Shown here: positions 27,211-35,439 of the stretch, piece after piece | Position numbering within the stretch: position 1 is the first letter of the stretch | How the letters are laid out: every line of letters starts with the position of its first letter | From: Candidatus Parcubacteria bacterium | Lineage (GTDB): Bacteria; Patescibacteria; ABY1; UBA1558; GWA2-36-10 | DNA length: 64,000 nucleotides | Assembly (NCBI GenBank): GCA_018669975.1 | Contig: JABHSK010000009.1 | Coordinates: forward strand, 100,710-164,709 | Reading direction: 5' to 3' | Translations under genes and position numbers: made by a program | The notes under the pieces: model-generated | Databases searched by the model: none | The model's input: only the letters and a program-made list of their open reading frames with translations | Told to the model about the DNA's origin: nothing

Positions 27211-27239
27211 AAAAAACCCTTTATTTAAAGGGTTTTTTA
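27211..27239. terminator. Bidirectional intrinsic terminator
   Basis: AAAAAACCCTTTA / TAAAGGGTTTTTT, a 13-bp stem flanked by A and T runs, lies between the convergent yidC and DAGK-like genes. Confidence 0.9.
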
Positions 27240-27260
27240 TATGGGCTCTGTATACATTTT

Positions 27261-28007
27261 TTATTCAAAGCGTCTTTCAGAGCCAACGATTATTTTTAGC
27301 TTTTCAGGCACCACTGTAATCTCCGCTGGTGTCTTAGTGATGATCTGGTGATCAGTTAAAATAGACACTTGTTCTTCGGCATTGCTGTCAATTTTTATTT
27401 TAGTAAACGGTAATATAGTCCCCTCTATTTTCTTTTTACCTAGTAGTGTTGATTTTATTGGTGTGATGACTGCCTCTAAAACTCCATCGACTGGATTTGA
27501 ATTTTCAGATATTCCGTCAGCGGCAAAGTTGTATAGTGCGATGCGATTTTTTGTTGTCTCTGGTTTAACTTTAAAGTCGTTGTACTCTATCACCACGTCA
27601 GCATTTTCTATTTCAGCAGTGTTTACAAAATAGTAATTATTTATTTTTCCCAAGTCTATTTTTTTGATGATGCGAGAAGCCAAGATATCACAAGCCATAA
27701 CTTTTGGTGGGATGCCTAGAATTTTGGCAATCTGATTATCATTGTCGACTGGGATTAGACCTAGAGTAACATCAAGATCAGCCACGATATTTATTACCTT
27801 GGCAAAAGTTTTGCTATCACCGATAGCGACAACAGTCTCTACCCCATCTTTCACACCGTCAGTGATTAGCTCTTTCATATTTTTTAGAACTGACAGACGA
27901 GCAATTTTTCCTTTAATGCCCAAGTCAGTCACCCGCTTCTCAATCTTAATCAATAAGTCAGTATACTTTTTGTCATTGAGAAAGGAATCGTAGATATAAA
28001 GATACAT
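27261..28007 (-). CDS. DAGK-fold protein (diacylglycerol-kinase-like), divergent
   Basis: The 248-residue protein resembles the lipid/diacylglycerol kinase catalytic fold: VETVVAIGDSKTFAKVINIV (about residues 56-75) at the place of the GGDGT nucleotide motif, then LGLIPVDNDNQIAKILGIP at the place of LG-x-x-P-x-G-T-x-N-D-x-A. Both signature motifs are degenerate, so kinase activity is doubtful. The C-terminal beta-rich half (about 120-248) also fits the fold. It lies 23 bases after the bactofilin gene, so both are probably cotranscribed. Confidence 0.65.
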   Translation of the reverse strand: MYLYIYDSFLNDKKYTDLLIKIEKRVTDLGIKGKIARLSVLKNMKELITDGVKDGVETVVAIGDSKTFAKVINIVADLDVTLGLIPVDNDNQIAKILGIPPKVMACDILASRIIKKIDLGKINNYYFVNTAEIENADVVIEYNDFKVKPETTKNRIALYNFAADGISENSNPVDGVLEAVITPIKSTLLGKKKIEGTILPFTKIKIDSNAEEQVSILTDHQIITKTPAEITVVPEKLKIIVGSERRFE

Positions 28008-28030
28008 CTTCTCTTTAGAAATTTATTTTT

Positions 28031-28459
28031 TTATTTATCACTATCCTCTTTGGTGTCAACTGGTTCCAACTCTCGTTTTTCTAGGGTTGGATTTTCCATG
28101 ATACTACCAACGGGCATGTTCAGATTACCTTGAAGTAGCGCCCCACTTTCAATAGAAATGATTTGAGCTTTGATGTCGCCCAAAATTACAGCTGTTCCAG
28201 TGATTTCTACTTTACCTTTGGCAATGATGTTTCCTTTGATCTTTCCAGAGATAAAGGCATTGTTAGCTTTGATATTGGCCTCAACCATAGCGTTTTGACC
28301 AATTTTAAGGTTATTCTTAGTTTGTAGGGTACCAACCAAGATACCTTCTATTACCAGGTCACCCTCACCCTTAAAATCACCTTCAACCCTGACAGAGGGT
28401 CCAATAATGGTTTCAATGGTTTTGCTGTTGTGGGTTACTGATTGATCTTTTTTAAACAT
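28031..28459 (-). CDS. Bactofilin (polymer-forming cytoskeletal protein)
   Basis: This 142-residue protein is a right-handed beta-helix of the bactofilin (DUF583) family, with repeating short strands: IGPSVRVEGDFKGEGDLVIE, KNNLKIGQNAMVEANIKANN, GKIKGNIIAKGKVEITGTA. Bactofilins self-assemble into filaments without nucleotide and often scaffold cell-wall enzymes. Terminal tails of about 20 residues flank the core, as usual. Confidence 0.93.
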   Translation of the reverse strand: MFKKDQSVTHNSKTIETIIGPSVRVEGDFKGEGDLVIEGILVGTLQTKNNLKIGQNAMVEANIKANNAFISGKIKGNIIAKGKVEITGTAVILGDIKAQIISIESGALLQGNLNMPVGSIMENPTLEKRELEPVDTKEDSDK

Positions 28460-28631
28460 AGACTTATTATATTTGCTTAAATTTATTTATTACTTTTATC
28501 TGTACTTAAGTTTAGAGTAAATAAACATTAATGTAAATAGCTCGAAAAGTCAAAGAAGGAATTAACCAGGATAGACTTTTGGGGTTAATTATATTAAAAT
28601 ATTAGTATTGAGAATTAATAAAAAACTTAGT

Positions 28632-28763
28632 ATGCAGGAAACAAAAGTTTTAAAACACGACATTAGGAAATCCTTGCTATTATTAGTGATTGTGTTAGCA
28701 TTGTTTGGCCTTCTACGTTATTTTGAAGCAACCCAGGGGGTATTGACCAGGATGTTTGTCTAA
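28632..28763 (+). CDS. Small single-pass membrane protein
   Basis: A 43-residue frame starting MQETKVLKHDIRKSLLLL has a basic N-terminus, one clear hydrophobic helix (about residues 14-28, LLLLVIVLALFGLL) and a short polar tail. No SD is present, as with other AT-rich genes here. I do not recognise it. The composition of a membrane helix with flanking charged residues supports a real gene, but it is short and unconfirmed. Confidence 0.45.
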   Translation: MQETKVLKHDIRKSLLLLVIVLALFGLLRYFEATQGVLTRMFV

Positions 28764-28829
28764 AAAATATATTACGACACAAGATACATTCTAAAACTAG
28801 CTAAAAGAATAGTTTTATTTTATTTTTTA

Positions 28830-28904
28830 GACCCTATAGTTTAATGGATAGAACAAGAACCTCCTAAGTTCTAGATCCAGGTTCGATTCCTGGTGGGGTC
28901 ACCA
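28830..28904 (+). tRNA. tRNA-Arg (anticodon CCT)
   Basis: A full cloverleaf with encoded CCA. The acceptor GACCCTA pairs with TGGGGTC (one G-U pair), the anticodon loop is CTCCTAA between AGAAC and GTTCT, and the T arm reads CCAGG-TTCGATT-CCTGG. Anticodon CCT reads AGG (Arg). Confidence 0.95.
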
Positions 28905-28984
28905 GCTTTTATTTTTATTGATAGTTTGATAAAATATAAATATGAATAGTTTGGACGAACCAAGTCCCAATAAAATTAACAAGT

Positions 28985-29025
28985 TAAGTTTAAAGAAAGC
29001 CTTTTTTGGGCTGTTTTTTAATATA
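28985..29025 (+). terminator. Possible weak terminator after tRNA-Arg
   Basis: AAAGCC-TTTTTTG-GGCTGTTTTTT can form a short stem followed by T6. A 30-codon frame (28942-29034, MNSLDEPSPNKIN...) spans it and overlaps the next start as ATGA; I treat it as doubtful. Confidence 0.4.
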
Positions 29026-29030
29026 AAAAT

Positions 29031-29996
29031 ATGATTTATTTATCTCTTTTAATTCTTATCATCTTATCTTCATGGTTTTCCGGCATGGAGATAGCCATGT
29101 TTTCTTTATCTTCAGCCAAGGTAAAAGAGCTGGTCTTAGCTAAAAAACATAATGCCGAGTTATTACAAAAGCTTTTGCATGAAAAACACAAGCTACTGGT
29201 GGTAATTCTTTTAGGTAATAATTTAGTTAACATTGGTGCAGCTAGCTTGGCTACCGTAGCCGCTATAAGTGTTTTTGGTACAGCCGGTGTTGGTGTTGCT
29301 ACAGGCGTAATGACTTTGATTATTTTGATATTTGGTGAAATGTACCCCAAGGCCTATTTTCAGATAAATGCTGTCAAAATAGCCTTATTATTCGCACCAG
29401 TTGTATATGTTTTGCAACTTATACTATGGCCAATAGTCTATATTTTGGAGAAATTATTAGCTATTTTAACTAGAGGTAAAACTGGCGAAAAGATATCAGA
29501 AACCGAATTTAAAGCCCTGAGTAGATTAGCTGTAGAAAAGGGTGTTTTGGATTTTGAAGAACATGAAATGATTATGAATGTCTTGGAATTTAACGATCAA
29601 GAAGTAAAAGAGATAATGACGCCAAGGTATAAAATAGAAGTTTTAAATGATGATGCCGATGTAGATCAGGTGGCTTATTTTATAGCCCAGGCTGGCTTCA
29701 GTCGTTATCCGGTCTATCACAATCAAAAGGACAATATCATTGGTTATGTGCACGCAGCTGATATTCTAAAAGTTCTTAATAGTGATGAAAGAGATAAGGA
29801 AATAGAGAGTGTGGTTCAGCCGATTATAAGGTTATCTGAGAACATAAAGATAAATATAGCTTTTAATAAAATGAGGCGTAAAAAAAGCCACATGGCTATA
29901 ATTGTCAGGGGCGATGATTTATTGGGATTAGTGACTATGGAAGATATTTTGGAAGAGTTGGTAGGGGAGATTTTAGATGAAAATGATGAAGAATAA
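29031..29996 (+). CDS. CNNM/CorB-type membrane protein with CBS domains
   Basis: The 321-residue protein has a DUF21/CNNM transmembrane domain (about residues 1-140, WFSGMEIAMFSLSSAKVKEL near the start) followed by a CBS pair (about 185-310, EIMTPRYKIEVL and LLGLVTMEDILEELVGEI). Relatives are Mg2+/Co2+ transporters or regulators, with CBS domains sensing adenine nucleotides. The usual C-terminal CorC/HlyC domain of about 80 residues is absent, so it is a short form. Starts without SD. Confidence 0.9.
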   Translation: MIYLSLLILIILSSWFSGMEIAMFSLSSAKVKELVLAKKHNAELLQKLLHEKHKLLVVILLGNNLVNIGAASLATVAAISVFGTAGVGVATGVMTLIILIFGEMYPKAYFQINAVKIALLFAPVVYVLQLILWPIVYILEKLLAILTRGKTGEKISETEFKALSRLAVEKGVLDFEEHEMIMNVLEFNDQEVKEIMTPRYKIEVLNDDADVDQVAYFIAQAGFSRYPVYHNQKDNIIGYVHAADILKVLNSDERDKEIESVVQPIIRLSENIKINIAFNKMRRKKSHMAIIVRGDDLLGLVTMEDILEELVGEILDENDEE

Positions 29997-30043
29997 TTGA
30001 TTAGCAAGGGCCTAATTCTACTGAGAATAAAAAATTTGTACTA

Positions 30044-30087
30044 AAATTAGCTAAAATAAAAAGGCTCCTGAGCCGGGGCTCAGGAGC
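30044..30087 (-). terminator. Intrinsic terminator of the gene at 30118
   Basis: GCTCCTGAGCC-GG-GGCTCAGGAGC (30064-30087), an 11-bp perfect stem, followed on the minus strand by CTTTTTATTTT. Confidence 0.92.
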
Positions 30088-30117
30088 GCTTCACGGTCGC
30101 GACGACCGTATTGTAAG

Positions 30118-30477
30118 TCAGACGACCATGCCGTAAGTCATTGGATGGATGAAGAGCAGGAAGATAATGCCAGTTATTACTAGGTATACCCAGGTTACAG
30201 TCCAGAAAATTTTGGGATTAATGCGGCGTTTGCGACCACCGCTTACTATAGCGTGCGTTATGGCGCGTGTTATAGCAATTATGATGAGGTAGGGCATTGT
30301 TGCTGCTATCATAAAAATGACGTTGAGCAGGGCTGCCATGAAGGTGTGGCCGTTAAAGCCGAGATGGAAGATGGGGTGAATGACTAGGTAGGTACCTACC
30401 AAGAGAATGACAATGTCGCGGAGCCAGTTAAGGGTTCCGCCAGAGAAACGGTGTACACCATTCATGAGCTCGTTCAT
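30118..30477 (-). CDS. Hypothetical three-helix membrane protein
   Basis: I do not recognise this 119-residue protein. It has three hydrophobic helices (about residues 18-36, 46-68 and 88-108), with a basic loop (SGGRKRRINPKIF) before the last. The start is fixed by CCAAGGAGG six bases before ATG. It has its own promoter (TTGACA-N17-TATACT) and terminator and a GC content above that of neighbouring core genes. Topology resembles a small integral accessory protein; no function can be assigned. Confidence 0.75.
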   Translation of the reverse strand: MNELMNGVHRFSGGTLNWLRDIVILLVGTYLVIHPIFHLGFNGHTFMAALLNVIFMIAATMPYLIIIAITRAITHAIVSGGRKRRINPKIFWTVTWVYLVITGIIFLLFIHPMTYGMVV

Positions 30478-30530
30478 GACTAGCCTCCTTGGCTAATATT
30501 TGGGGAAAGTTCGTTGATTTATGATATATT

Positions 30531-30559
30531 AGTATATCATATTTTTTAGTTTTTGTCAA
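30531..30559 (-). promoter_or_regulatory. Promoter of the gene at 30477
   Basis: On the minus strand TTGACA (30554-30559), 17-base spacer, TATACT (30531-30536). Almost the same sequence, spacer included, precedes the gene at 49829. Confidence 0.85.
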
Positions 30560-30584
30560 TACTATTTGATATAAAGTTAAATAA

Positions 30585-30611
30585 AAAAGCCGCTGAAATA
30601 AGTTCAGCGGC
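30585..30611 (-). terminator. Intrinsic terminator of the pseudogene at 30619
   Basis: GCCGCTGAA / TTCAGCGGC perfect 9-bp stem followed on the minus strand by T6. Confidence 0.9.
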
Positions 30612-30618
30612 ACGAGTG

Positions 30619-30836
30619 CTAGTCCTTCCAGATGAAATAGAGGAAGATGCAGAGAACGATGAAAAGGATGAATTGGAGGCCACCCCCAAGATACACGAAG
30701 AGTCCACCTAGGACGATTGTTTGCCAGAATCCTTCAGGATTGGTCATGCCCTTGGCGGCTAAAATAGCCAGGTAGGAATACCGGCAACGCCGATGCAGAC
30801 CAAGGAGGCGATGATTTTAAACAGAAAATCTTTCAC
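30619..30836 (-). pseudogene. Frameshifted small membrane protein gene
   Basis: A strong SD (AAAAGGAG) precedes GTG 30836. The frame reads MKDFLFKIIASLVCIGVAGI and then hits a stop after five more codons. The next frame continues with protein-like sequence (LAILAAKGMTNPEGFWQTIV then a long hydrophobic helix ending FLYFIWKD) to a TAG at 30619, directly before a terminator. Adding one base near 30775-30779 (ATT to ATTT) restores a 72-residue protein with two membrane helices. Either the gene is broken or the sequence has a single-base error. Confidence 0.7.
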
Positions 30837-30861
30837 GACAAGCTCCTTTTTTAGGGTTTAT

Positions 30862-31311
30862 CTATTCGACAATTTTAGGGTATTCGATGACTGGTGTTTG
30901 ATGAGTTATTTGCCCTTGGCGGTCATAAATGAAGAAGCAAAAGCCATCACCACCGCGGTATAAACCTAAGCTGGATCGAAGTAGGTTGGCGTTGATCCCT
31001 GCGTTGGGGTCTACCTGGCCATTATGATCTACATCAATAATAGCAATGTCTTCAGGGCGCCTGTAATATGCGTAGGGATCGCGGAATTTTTGCCAAAGAT
31101 GCCGGATATCGAGCTCGCGTAGTAGCTCAGAAGCATTATTGAAAGTAAACTTATAACTATATACCAAGGAAGTAATTCGAGAGGCGTAATCTCGCATGAT
31201 GTTGATTTTACGGGCTTGTTCTTGCTTTGTGCCTTGTTTAGCCAAAAACAGGGATAAAAGAACAACTAAAACCATCACAACCAAACAGATTATTGGTCCC
31301 AGGGAATTCAT
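30862..31311 (-). CDS. Membrane-anchored protein of a local three-member family
   Basis: The 149-residue protein has an N-terminal membrane helix (about residues 5-24), a helical region, and a C-terminal beta-rich part with YRRPEDIAIIDVDHNGQVD and FCFFIYDRQGQITHQT. The ending [IV]-x-[VIL]-[YW]-D-R-[QD]-G-x-[IV] recurs in the two proteins at 41457 and 42080, so I infer a family. The start is fixed by AAAAGGAG five bases before ATG. No known domain is recognised; the topology places most of the chain outside the cytoplasm. Confidence 0.72.
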   Translation of the reverse strand: MNSLGPIICLVVMVLVVLLSLFLAKQGTKQEQARKINIMRDYASRITSLVYSYKFTFNNASELLRELDIRHLWQKFRDPYAYYRRPEDIAIIDVDHNGQVDPNAGINANLLRSSLGLYRGGDGFCFFIYDRQGQITHQTPVIEYPKIVE

Positions 31312-31390
31312 GTGTACTCCTTTTCATTGGTTGAAATGTACTAAGCGAATAAATTATGTTGTCATAAAAGAACTCAAATGTCAATAAGTA

Positions 31391-31419
31391 TTGACAATAA
31401 CCATGTTTTGAGGTTAAAT
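31391..31419 (+). promoter_or_regulatory. Promoter of the phosphorylase gene
   Basis: TTGACA (31391-31396), 17-base spacer, TTAAAT (31414-31419). Confidence 0.65.
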
Positions 31420-31465
31420 AGTTTGATTGTTCGTTACAACCCATAACTTAACCAAGGAGGAAGAA

Positions 31466-32398
31466 ATGATCCAGTTGGACCCTACTATCAACACTGCTTT
31501 AATCGTAGGTACGGTTGGTGAAAAACCGGAAGATTTGCTGGCTGATTATGCTGGTATTTCTATTCGTCTATTAGGCGTTATTTTTACACCCTATGTGGTT
31601 GGTTGCAAGGCCACTCGTATTCCAGTGAATATTTATTTAGCTGAGGGCAGTGGTTTGAAATTTTATGTTATTGAGAGGCATCATTCAACTACTTATCCGC
31701 TTTATCCGCACGAGCTACACAAAGAGATTTGTGCTTATATGTACGCACTGATTAAACTATTAGGCGTTAAGTTCATCATTTCTACCTCGGCTGTTGGCGG
31801 CCTTAATGGTAATAATTTCCGAGCAACCTTCACTAAGTTGAGTCGGGGCACCTTGGCGGTGCCAGGTAGTTTTGTTGATTTGGCTGGAGTGCCCATAACC
31901 TTTGCTACCGATGACTGGAATCGTAATGCTGAATTCAAGCTACACGAAGGTCATCAGTCTGTTAATGATGCTGTTTGTCCAGCGCTACTTAATATGTTGG
32001 AGCATAGCCCAGTCTTGACCAGTCGGCGGAGCATCGTTGCTACCACTATTGGGCCTCACTTTGAGAGCAAAGCAGAGGTAGACTTCTATTATAGAGTAGT
32101 TCACGCGGATTTTTTGGGTATGCACACCTTGATTAAAGAGTGGAAATTGGTAGTCCAGGTTCCCAATGTGCATTTCTTGCCTATTGTCCATGTCACCAAT
32201 ATGCCCCTGGAAGACAAAGACGAGGAGACGACTGGTGATCATGTTGAAAAAGCTGCTAGCAATAGCAACGGCATGATGCTTGATCAAGTTTTTCGAGTGA
32301 TGCGCGGCATCAACGAAACCCCGCAGCTTGGCTGTATTTGTAGAGGCAGGGGAGACATCTTTGATCATTTGGAACCTAAGCATCCAGTGACTAGTTAA
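31466..32398 (+). CDS. Purine nucleoside / methylthioadenosine phosphorylase family protein
   Basis: The 310-residue product resembles the PNP/MTAP family: the substrate loop ERHHSTTYPLYPHEL (near residue 66), ALIKLLGVKFIISTSAVGGL (near 95), PGSFVDLAG and GPHFESKAEVDFYYR with FLGM (near 190). These enzymes split purine nucleosides or 5'-methylthioadenosine with phosphate for salvage. ATG 31466 is chosen because AAGGAGG lies five bases before it; an upstream in-frame ATG at 31427 lacks an SD. Which nucleoside is used cannot be told. Confidence 0.8.
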   Translation: MIQLDPTINTALIVGTVGEKPEDLLADYAGISIRLLGVIFTPYVVGCKATRIPVNIYLAEGSGLKFYVIERHHSTTYPLYPHELHKEICAYMYALIKLLGVKFIISTSAVGGLNGNNFRATFTKLSRGTLAVPGSFVDLAGVPITFATDDWNRNAEFKLHEGHQSVNDAVCPALLNMLEHSPVLTSRRSIVATTIGPHFESKAEVDFYYRVVHADFLGMHTLIKEWKLVVQVPNVHFLPIVHVTNMPLEDKDEETTGDHVEKAASNSNGMMLDQVFRVMRGINETPQLGCICRGRGDIFDHLEPKHPVTS

Positions 32399-32413
32399 GT
32401 TATAAATTTATCG

Positions 32414-32443
32414 ACCCTACACTATTTCGTGTAGGGTTTTTTG
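32414..32443 (+). terminator. Intrinsic terminator
   Basis: ACCCTACAC-TATTTC-GTGTAGGGT then T6. The same element, one base changed in the loop, occurs at 42519-42548. Confidence 0.93.
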
Positions 32444-32444
32444 T

Positions 32445-32490
32445 TTGACAAATAAAGGGGTACATGATATTATATACCCATATAGGGTAT
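32445..32490 (+). promoter_or_regulatory. Promoter and operator of the CsoR-like operon
   Basis: TTGACA (32445-32450), 17-base spacer, TATTAT (32468-32473). The palindrome ATACCC-ATATA-GGGTAT (32474-32490) covers the predicted transcription start (about 32480) and touches the start codon. It matches the TACCC...GGGTA type of CsoR-family operators, so autoregulation is likely. The mRNA would be nearly leaderless. Confidence 0.8.
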
Positions 32491-32755
32491 GGGTATGAAA
32501 AAAAATTGTGATCCAAAAAAAATAACTGTACAATTGCGCCGCATAGAGGGGCAGGTTCGAGCTGTAGAGAGAATGTATAATGAAAAGCGGGACATAGAAG
32601 AGATTGTAAGAGTGGTTAAGGCAGCTCGTTCTTCTTTAGATTCTGTCACCAAGTTATTGGTAGATGATAAAGTGTCCGGTTGCTATGATGGTAAAAAAGT
32701 GGTAAAAAAACAAGAGTTAAGTCAATTAATCAAGGTATTATTTGATATTACATAA
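32489..32755 (+). CDS. CsoR/FrmR-family repressor (DUF156)
   Basis: The 88-residue protein (or 86 if ATG 32495 is used) is an all-helical CsoR-family repressor: KITVQLRRIEGQVRAVERMY near residue 12 and AARSSLDSVTKLLVDDKVSG near 47. Copper-sensing CsoR uses a Cys-His-Cys set; here the first Cys and the His are absent (DIEEIV and DDKVSGC), leaving one conserved Cys plus an N-terminal Cys (KKNC). Copper sensing is therefore unlikely, and thiol/persulfide or another signal is more plausible. It heads an operon with thioredoxin, thioredoxin reductase and glutamate dehydrogenase. Confidence 0.88.
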   Translation: MGMKKNCDPKKITVQLRRIEGQVRAVERMYNEKRDIEEIVRVVKAARSSLDSVTKLLVDDKVSGCYDGKKVVKKQELSQLIKVLFDIT

Positions 32756-32786
32756 TTAATTAAATGAATAATTAATCAACAAGCAT

Positions 32787-33110
32787 ATGGCAGTAGAATT
32801 AACAGACAAAAATTTTAACGAGGAGATTAAAGAATTTAAGGGCGTAGCCCTAGTAGATTTTTGGGCTCCTTGGTGTGGACCATGTAAAATGCAAGGACCA
32901 ATCATTGAAGAGGTCTCCGAAGAATTTAAAGGTAAGGATAACATCAAGATTTCCAAGCTCAATGTAGATGAAAATCAGCAGACAGCTAGTGAATTTCAAG
33001 TTATGAGTATTCCTACTTTAAAGATTTTTAAAGATGGTAAAGCGATCGAGGATATGGTCGGCTTACAAAGCAAAGAATCTTTAATAGAAAAAATTAATAA
33101 GAACTTATAA
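32787..33110 (+). CDS. trxA: Thioredoxin
   Basis: A 107-residue thioredoxin with the active site WCGPC (Cys30, Cys33), the cis-proline region SIPTLKIFKDGK and normal length. It reduces protein disulfides and is recycled by the reductase encoded 9 bases downstream. Located 31 bases after the CsoR-like gene and likely under its control. Confidence 0.97.
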   Translation: MAVELTDKNFNEEIKEFKGVALVDFWAPWCGPCKMQGPIIEEVSEEFKGKDNIKISKLNVDENQQTASEFQVMSIPTLKIFKDGKAIEDMVGLQSKESLIEKINKNL

Positions 33111-33119
33111 AATAATTAT

Positions 33120-34073
33120 ATGGAAGACAAAGTTTATGATGTGGTCATTATAGGTGGTGGCCCATCTGGTTTGACGGCAGCCATTTATACTACACGCCGT
33201 TCATTAAAGACTTTGGTAATTTCCAAAGACATTGGTGGTCAGCTTTCTTTAACGGATGATGTAGAAAATTATCCTGGCTTTGAATCTATTGAAGGGCTAA
33301 CTTTATCGCAGAAATTTCAACAGCAAGCAGCTAAGACTGGTGCGGAGTTTTTGTTTGAGGAAGTAGTCAATATAGAAAAAGCAAACGGCAATGGTTTTCT
33401 AGTAAAGACTGTTAGTGGTAAAGAAATTAAAGCTAAAAGTTTGATATTAGGTTTTGGTTTGACCCCGCGCAATCTAGAAGTGCCGGGTGAGAAAGAATTA
33501 ACCGGCAAAGGTGTTAGTTATTGTGCTACCTGTGATGGACCACTTTATCGTGGTAAGACCACAATAGTGGTTGGTGGTGGAAATGCAGCTTTAGATGCAG
33601 CTGAGTACTTAAGTAAGGTTGCTAAGCAGGTTTATTTAATCCATCGTCGTGATGAATTTAGAGGCGAGAAGGTGTTGGTTGATCAGGTTAAGGCAGCTGA
33701 GAATGTAAAAATTATTTATAATTCCAATACTGTTGAAATTAAAGGCACAGACAGGGTGGAGGGTCTGGTTTATAAAACCAACGATGGTCAGGAGCATGAA
33801 TTACAAGCAGAGGGTGTATTTGTTGAGATTGGTCATATAGCTAAAACAGCTTGGTTAGAAGGCTTGATTGATATTAATGAGCGTAAAGAAATAATGATTT
33901 CTGCCGATTGTGAAACAAGTCAGCCGGGTATTTTTGCTGCTGGTGATGTCACTCAGATTACCTATAAGCAAGCCGTGATATCTGCTGGTGAAGGTGCTAA
34001 AGCAGGCCTGCAGGCTTATAAGTATTTACAAGGAGATAAACCATTAACGCCAGACTGGACACCAAAGAAATAA
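33120..34073 (+). CDS. trxB: Thioredoxin reductase
   Basis: The 317-residue flavoprotein has the FAD-binding GGGPSG motif (residues 12-17), the redox centre CATC (Cys135, Cys138), the NAD(P)H-binding GGGNAA, and the C-terminal FAD motif GIFAAGDV. The HRRDEFR motif after the second dinucleotide fold fits NADPH use. It transfers electrons to thioredoxin encoded just upstream. Confidence 0.97.
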   Translation: MEDKVYDVVIIGGGPSGLTAAIYTTRRSLKTLVISKDIGGQLSLTDDVENYPGFESIEGLTLSQKFQQQAAKTGAEFLFEEVVNIEKANGNGFLVKTVSGKEIKAKSLILGFGLTPRNLEVPGEKELTGKGVSYCATCDGPLYRGKTTIVVGGGNAALDAAEYLSKVAKQVYLIHRRDEFRGEKVLVDQVKAAENVKIIYNSNTVEIKGTDRVEGLVYKTNDGQEHELQAEGVFVEIGHIAKTAWLEGLIDINERKEIMISADCETSQPGIFAAGDVTQITYKQAVISAGEGAKAGLQAYKYLQGDKPLTPDWTPKK

Positions 34074-34085
34074 TACAATAAATAT

Positions 34086-35315
34086 ATGAATGCATACGAC
34101 AATGCTTTGCGGCAACTAGAAAAGGCTGCCAAGCTTATAAAATTAGATAAGGAAGTAGTAGCTAGATTGAGTGCTCCAGAAAAAGTAGCCATGGCTAGCC
34201 TGCCAGTAAAAATGGATGATGGTAGTCTACAAATATTTCAGGGATACCGAGTGCAATATAATAGTGCTCGCGGTCCATATAAAGGTGGAATTCGCTTTCA
34301 TCCCCAGGTTGATTTAGACGAAGTTAAAGCACTAGCATTTTGGATGGCTATTAAATGTGCAGTTGTCGATATTCCTATGGGCGGTGGCAAAGGTGGAGTA
34401 GTAGTAAATCCCAAGTCGCTTAGTCAAAGTGAGCTGGAGAAGCTGGCTCGTACTTGGATTAGATCTTTTCGAGATATAGTTGGACCAGAAAAAGATATTC
34501 CAGCTCCAGATGTTTATACTAATCCGCAGATTATGGCCTGGATGGCTGATGAATATTCCCAGTTAGTTGGTAAACCATCACTAGGGGTTGTGACCGGCAA
34601 GCCACTAGAATTTGGTGGATCTAAAGGTAGAGAATCTGCCACAGCCATGGGTGGATTTTATATTTTGCAGGAAGCTGTAAAAGAGCAGAATTTAGAACCA
34701 AAAAAATTAAAGGTTGCTATTCAAGGTTTTGGTAATGCTGGCAGTATTATGGCTAAGTTGCTTTATGATGCTGGTTATAAAGTAGTTGCTTTGGCTGACT
34801 CCAAGGGCATGATTTATAATTCACGTGGATTTAATATTGATAAAGTAATTGAACATAAGCGCACTAAGAAAAGTATTAGAACTTTTCCTGGTGCTAAGAA
34901 AATTACCACTGAAGAATTCTTTGCACTTAAGATTGATGTATTGGTGCCAGCTGCTTTGGAAAATCAAATTACTAAAGATAACGCCGAGGATATACAAGCT
35001 GGGATTATAGTAGAGCTTGCCAATGGACCAACCACGCCAGAAGCAGATGATATTTTGTACGAGAATAAAGTTGTGGTAATTCCAGATGTGCTAGCTAATG
35101 CCGGCGGGGTGACAGTATCCTATTTTGAATGGCTACAAAATACCAGTCATAACTATTGGAGTGAAGAAGAAGTTGACAAGGAGCTTAGAGAGAGAATGAT
35201 CCCGGCTTGGCAGGCTATTTCCCAGGCAGCCGAGGAGTATAAAATAGATTTACGTACAGCAGCATTTATTGTGGCTCTAGATAGATTAGCCAAGGCTATT
35301 AAAATAAAAAATTAA
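34086..35315 (+). CDS. Glu/Leu/Phe/Val dehydrogenase
   Basis: The 409-residue enzyme matches glutamate dehydrogenase: YNSARGPYKGGIRFHP, the catalytic-lysine block PMGGGKGGV, DIPAPDVYTNPQIMAW, and the Rossmann motif VAIQGFGNAG. It interconverts glutamate and 2-oxoglutarate plus ammonia, or acts on branched-chain amino acids; specificity is unclear. It is the last gene of the CsoR-like/trxA/trxB operon, 12 bases after trxB, which suggests a link between redox control and NAD(P)H or glutamate metabolism. Confidence 0.94.
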   Translation: MNAYDNALRQLEKAAKLIKLDKEVVARLSAPEKVAMASLPVKMDDGSLQIFQGYRVQYNSARGPYKGGIRFHPQVDLDEVKALAFWMAIKCAVVDIPMGGGKGGVVVNPKSLSQSELEKLARTWIRSFRDIVGPEKDIPAPDVYTNPQIMAWMADEYSQLVGKPSLGVVTGKPLEFGGSKGRESATAMGGFYILQEAVKEQNLEPKKLKVAIQGFGNAGSIMAKLLYDAGYKVVALADSKGMIYNSRGFNIDKVIEHKRTKKSIRTFPGAKKITTEEFFALKIDVLVPAALENQITKDNAEDIQAGIIVELANGPTTPEADDILYENKVVVIPDVLANAGGVTVSYFEWLQNTSHNYWSEEEVDKELRERMIPAWQAISQAAEEYKIDLRTAAFIVALDRLAKAIKIKN

Positions 35316-35328
35316 AGTAAATAAAAGC

Positions 35329-35354
35329 AACCCCGCTATACGCGGGGTTTTTTG
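35329..35354 (+). terminator. Intrinsic terminator after the dehydrogenase
   Basis: AACCCCGC-TATAC-GCGGGGTT followed by T5. Confidence 0.92.
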
Positions 35355-35361
35355 ATTGAAA

Positions 35362-35391
35362 AAAAACGGGCTAACGACGTTGCGTTAGCCC
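35362..35391 (-). terminator. Intrinsic terminator of the ABC-AAA operon
   Basis: GGGCTAACG / CGTTAGCCC (35368-35391), perfect 9-bp stem, followed on the minus strand by GTTTTTTTTC. Confidence 0.92.
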
Positions 35392-35439
35392 ATATTCACT
35401 CAAGTTGAGCGATGATAAAAAGAACAATTTTTCTGATAT

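Noticed and set aside
28942..29034. 30-codon ORF before the CNNM gene
   Set aside because: Although it overlaps the next start as ATGA, it is very short and lies on a terminator-like hairpin; not supported as a gene.
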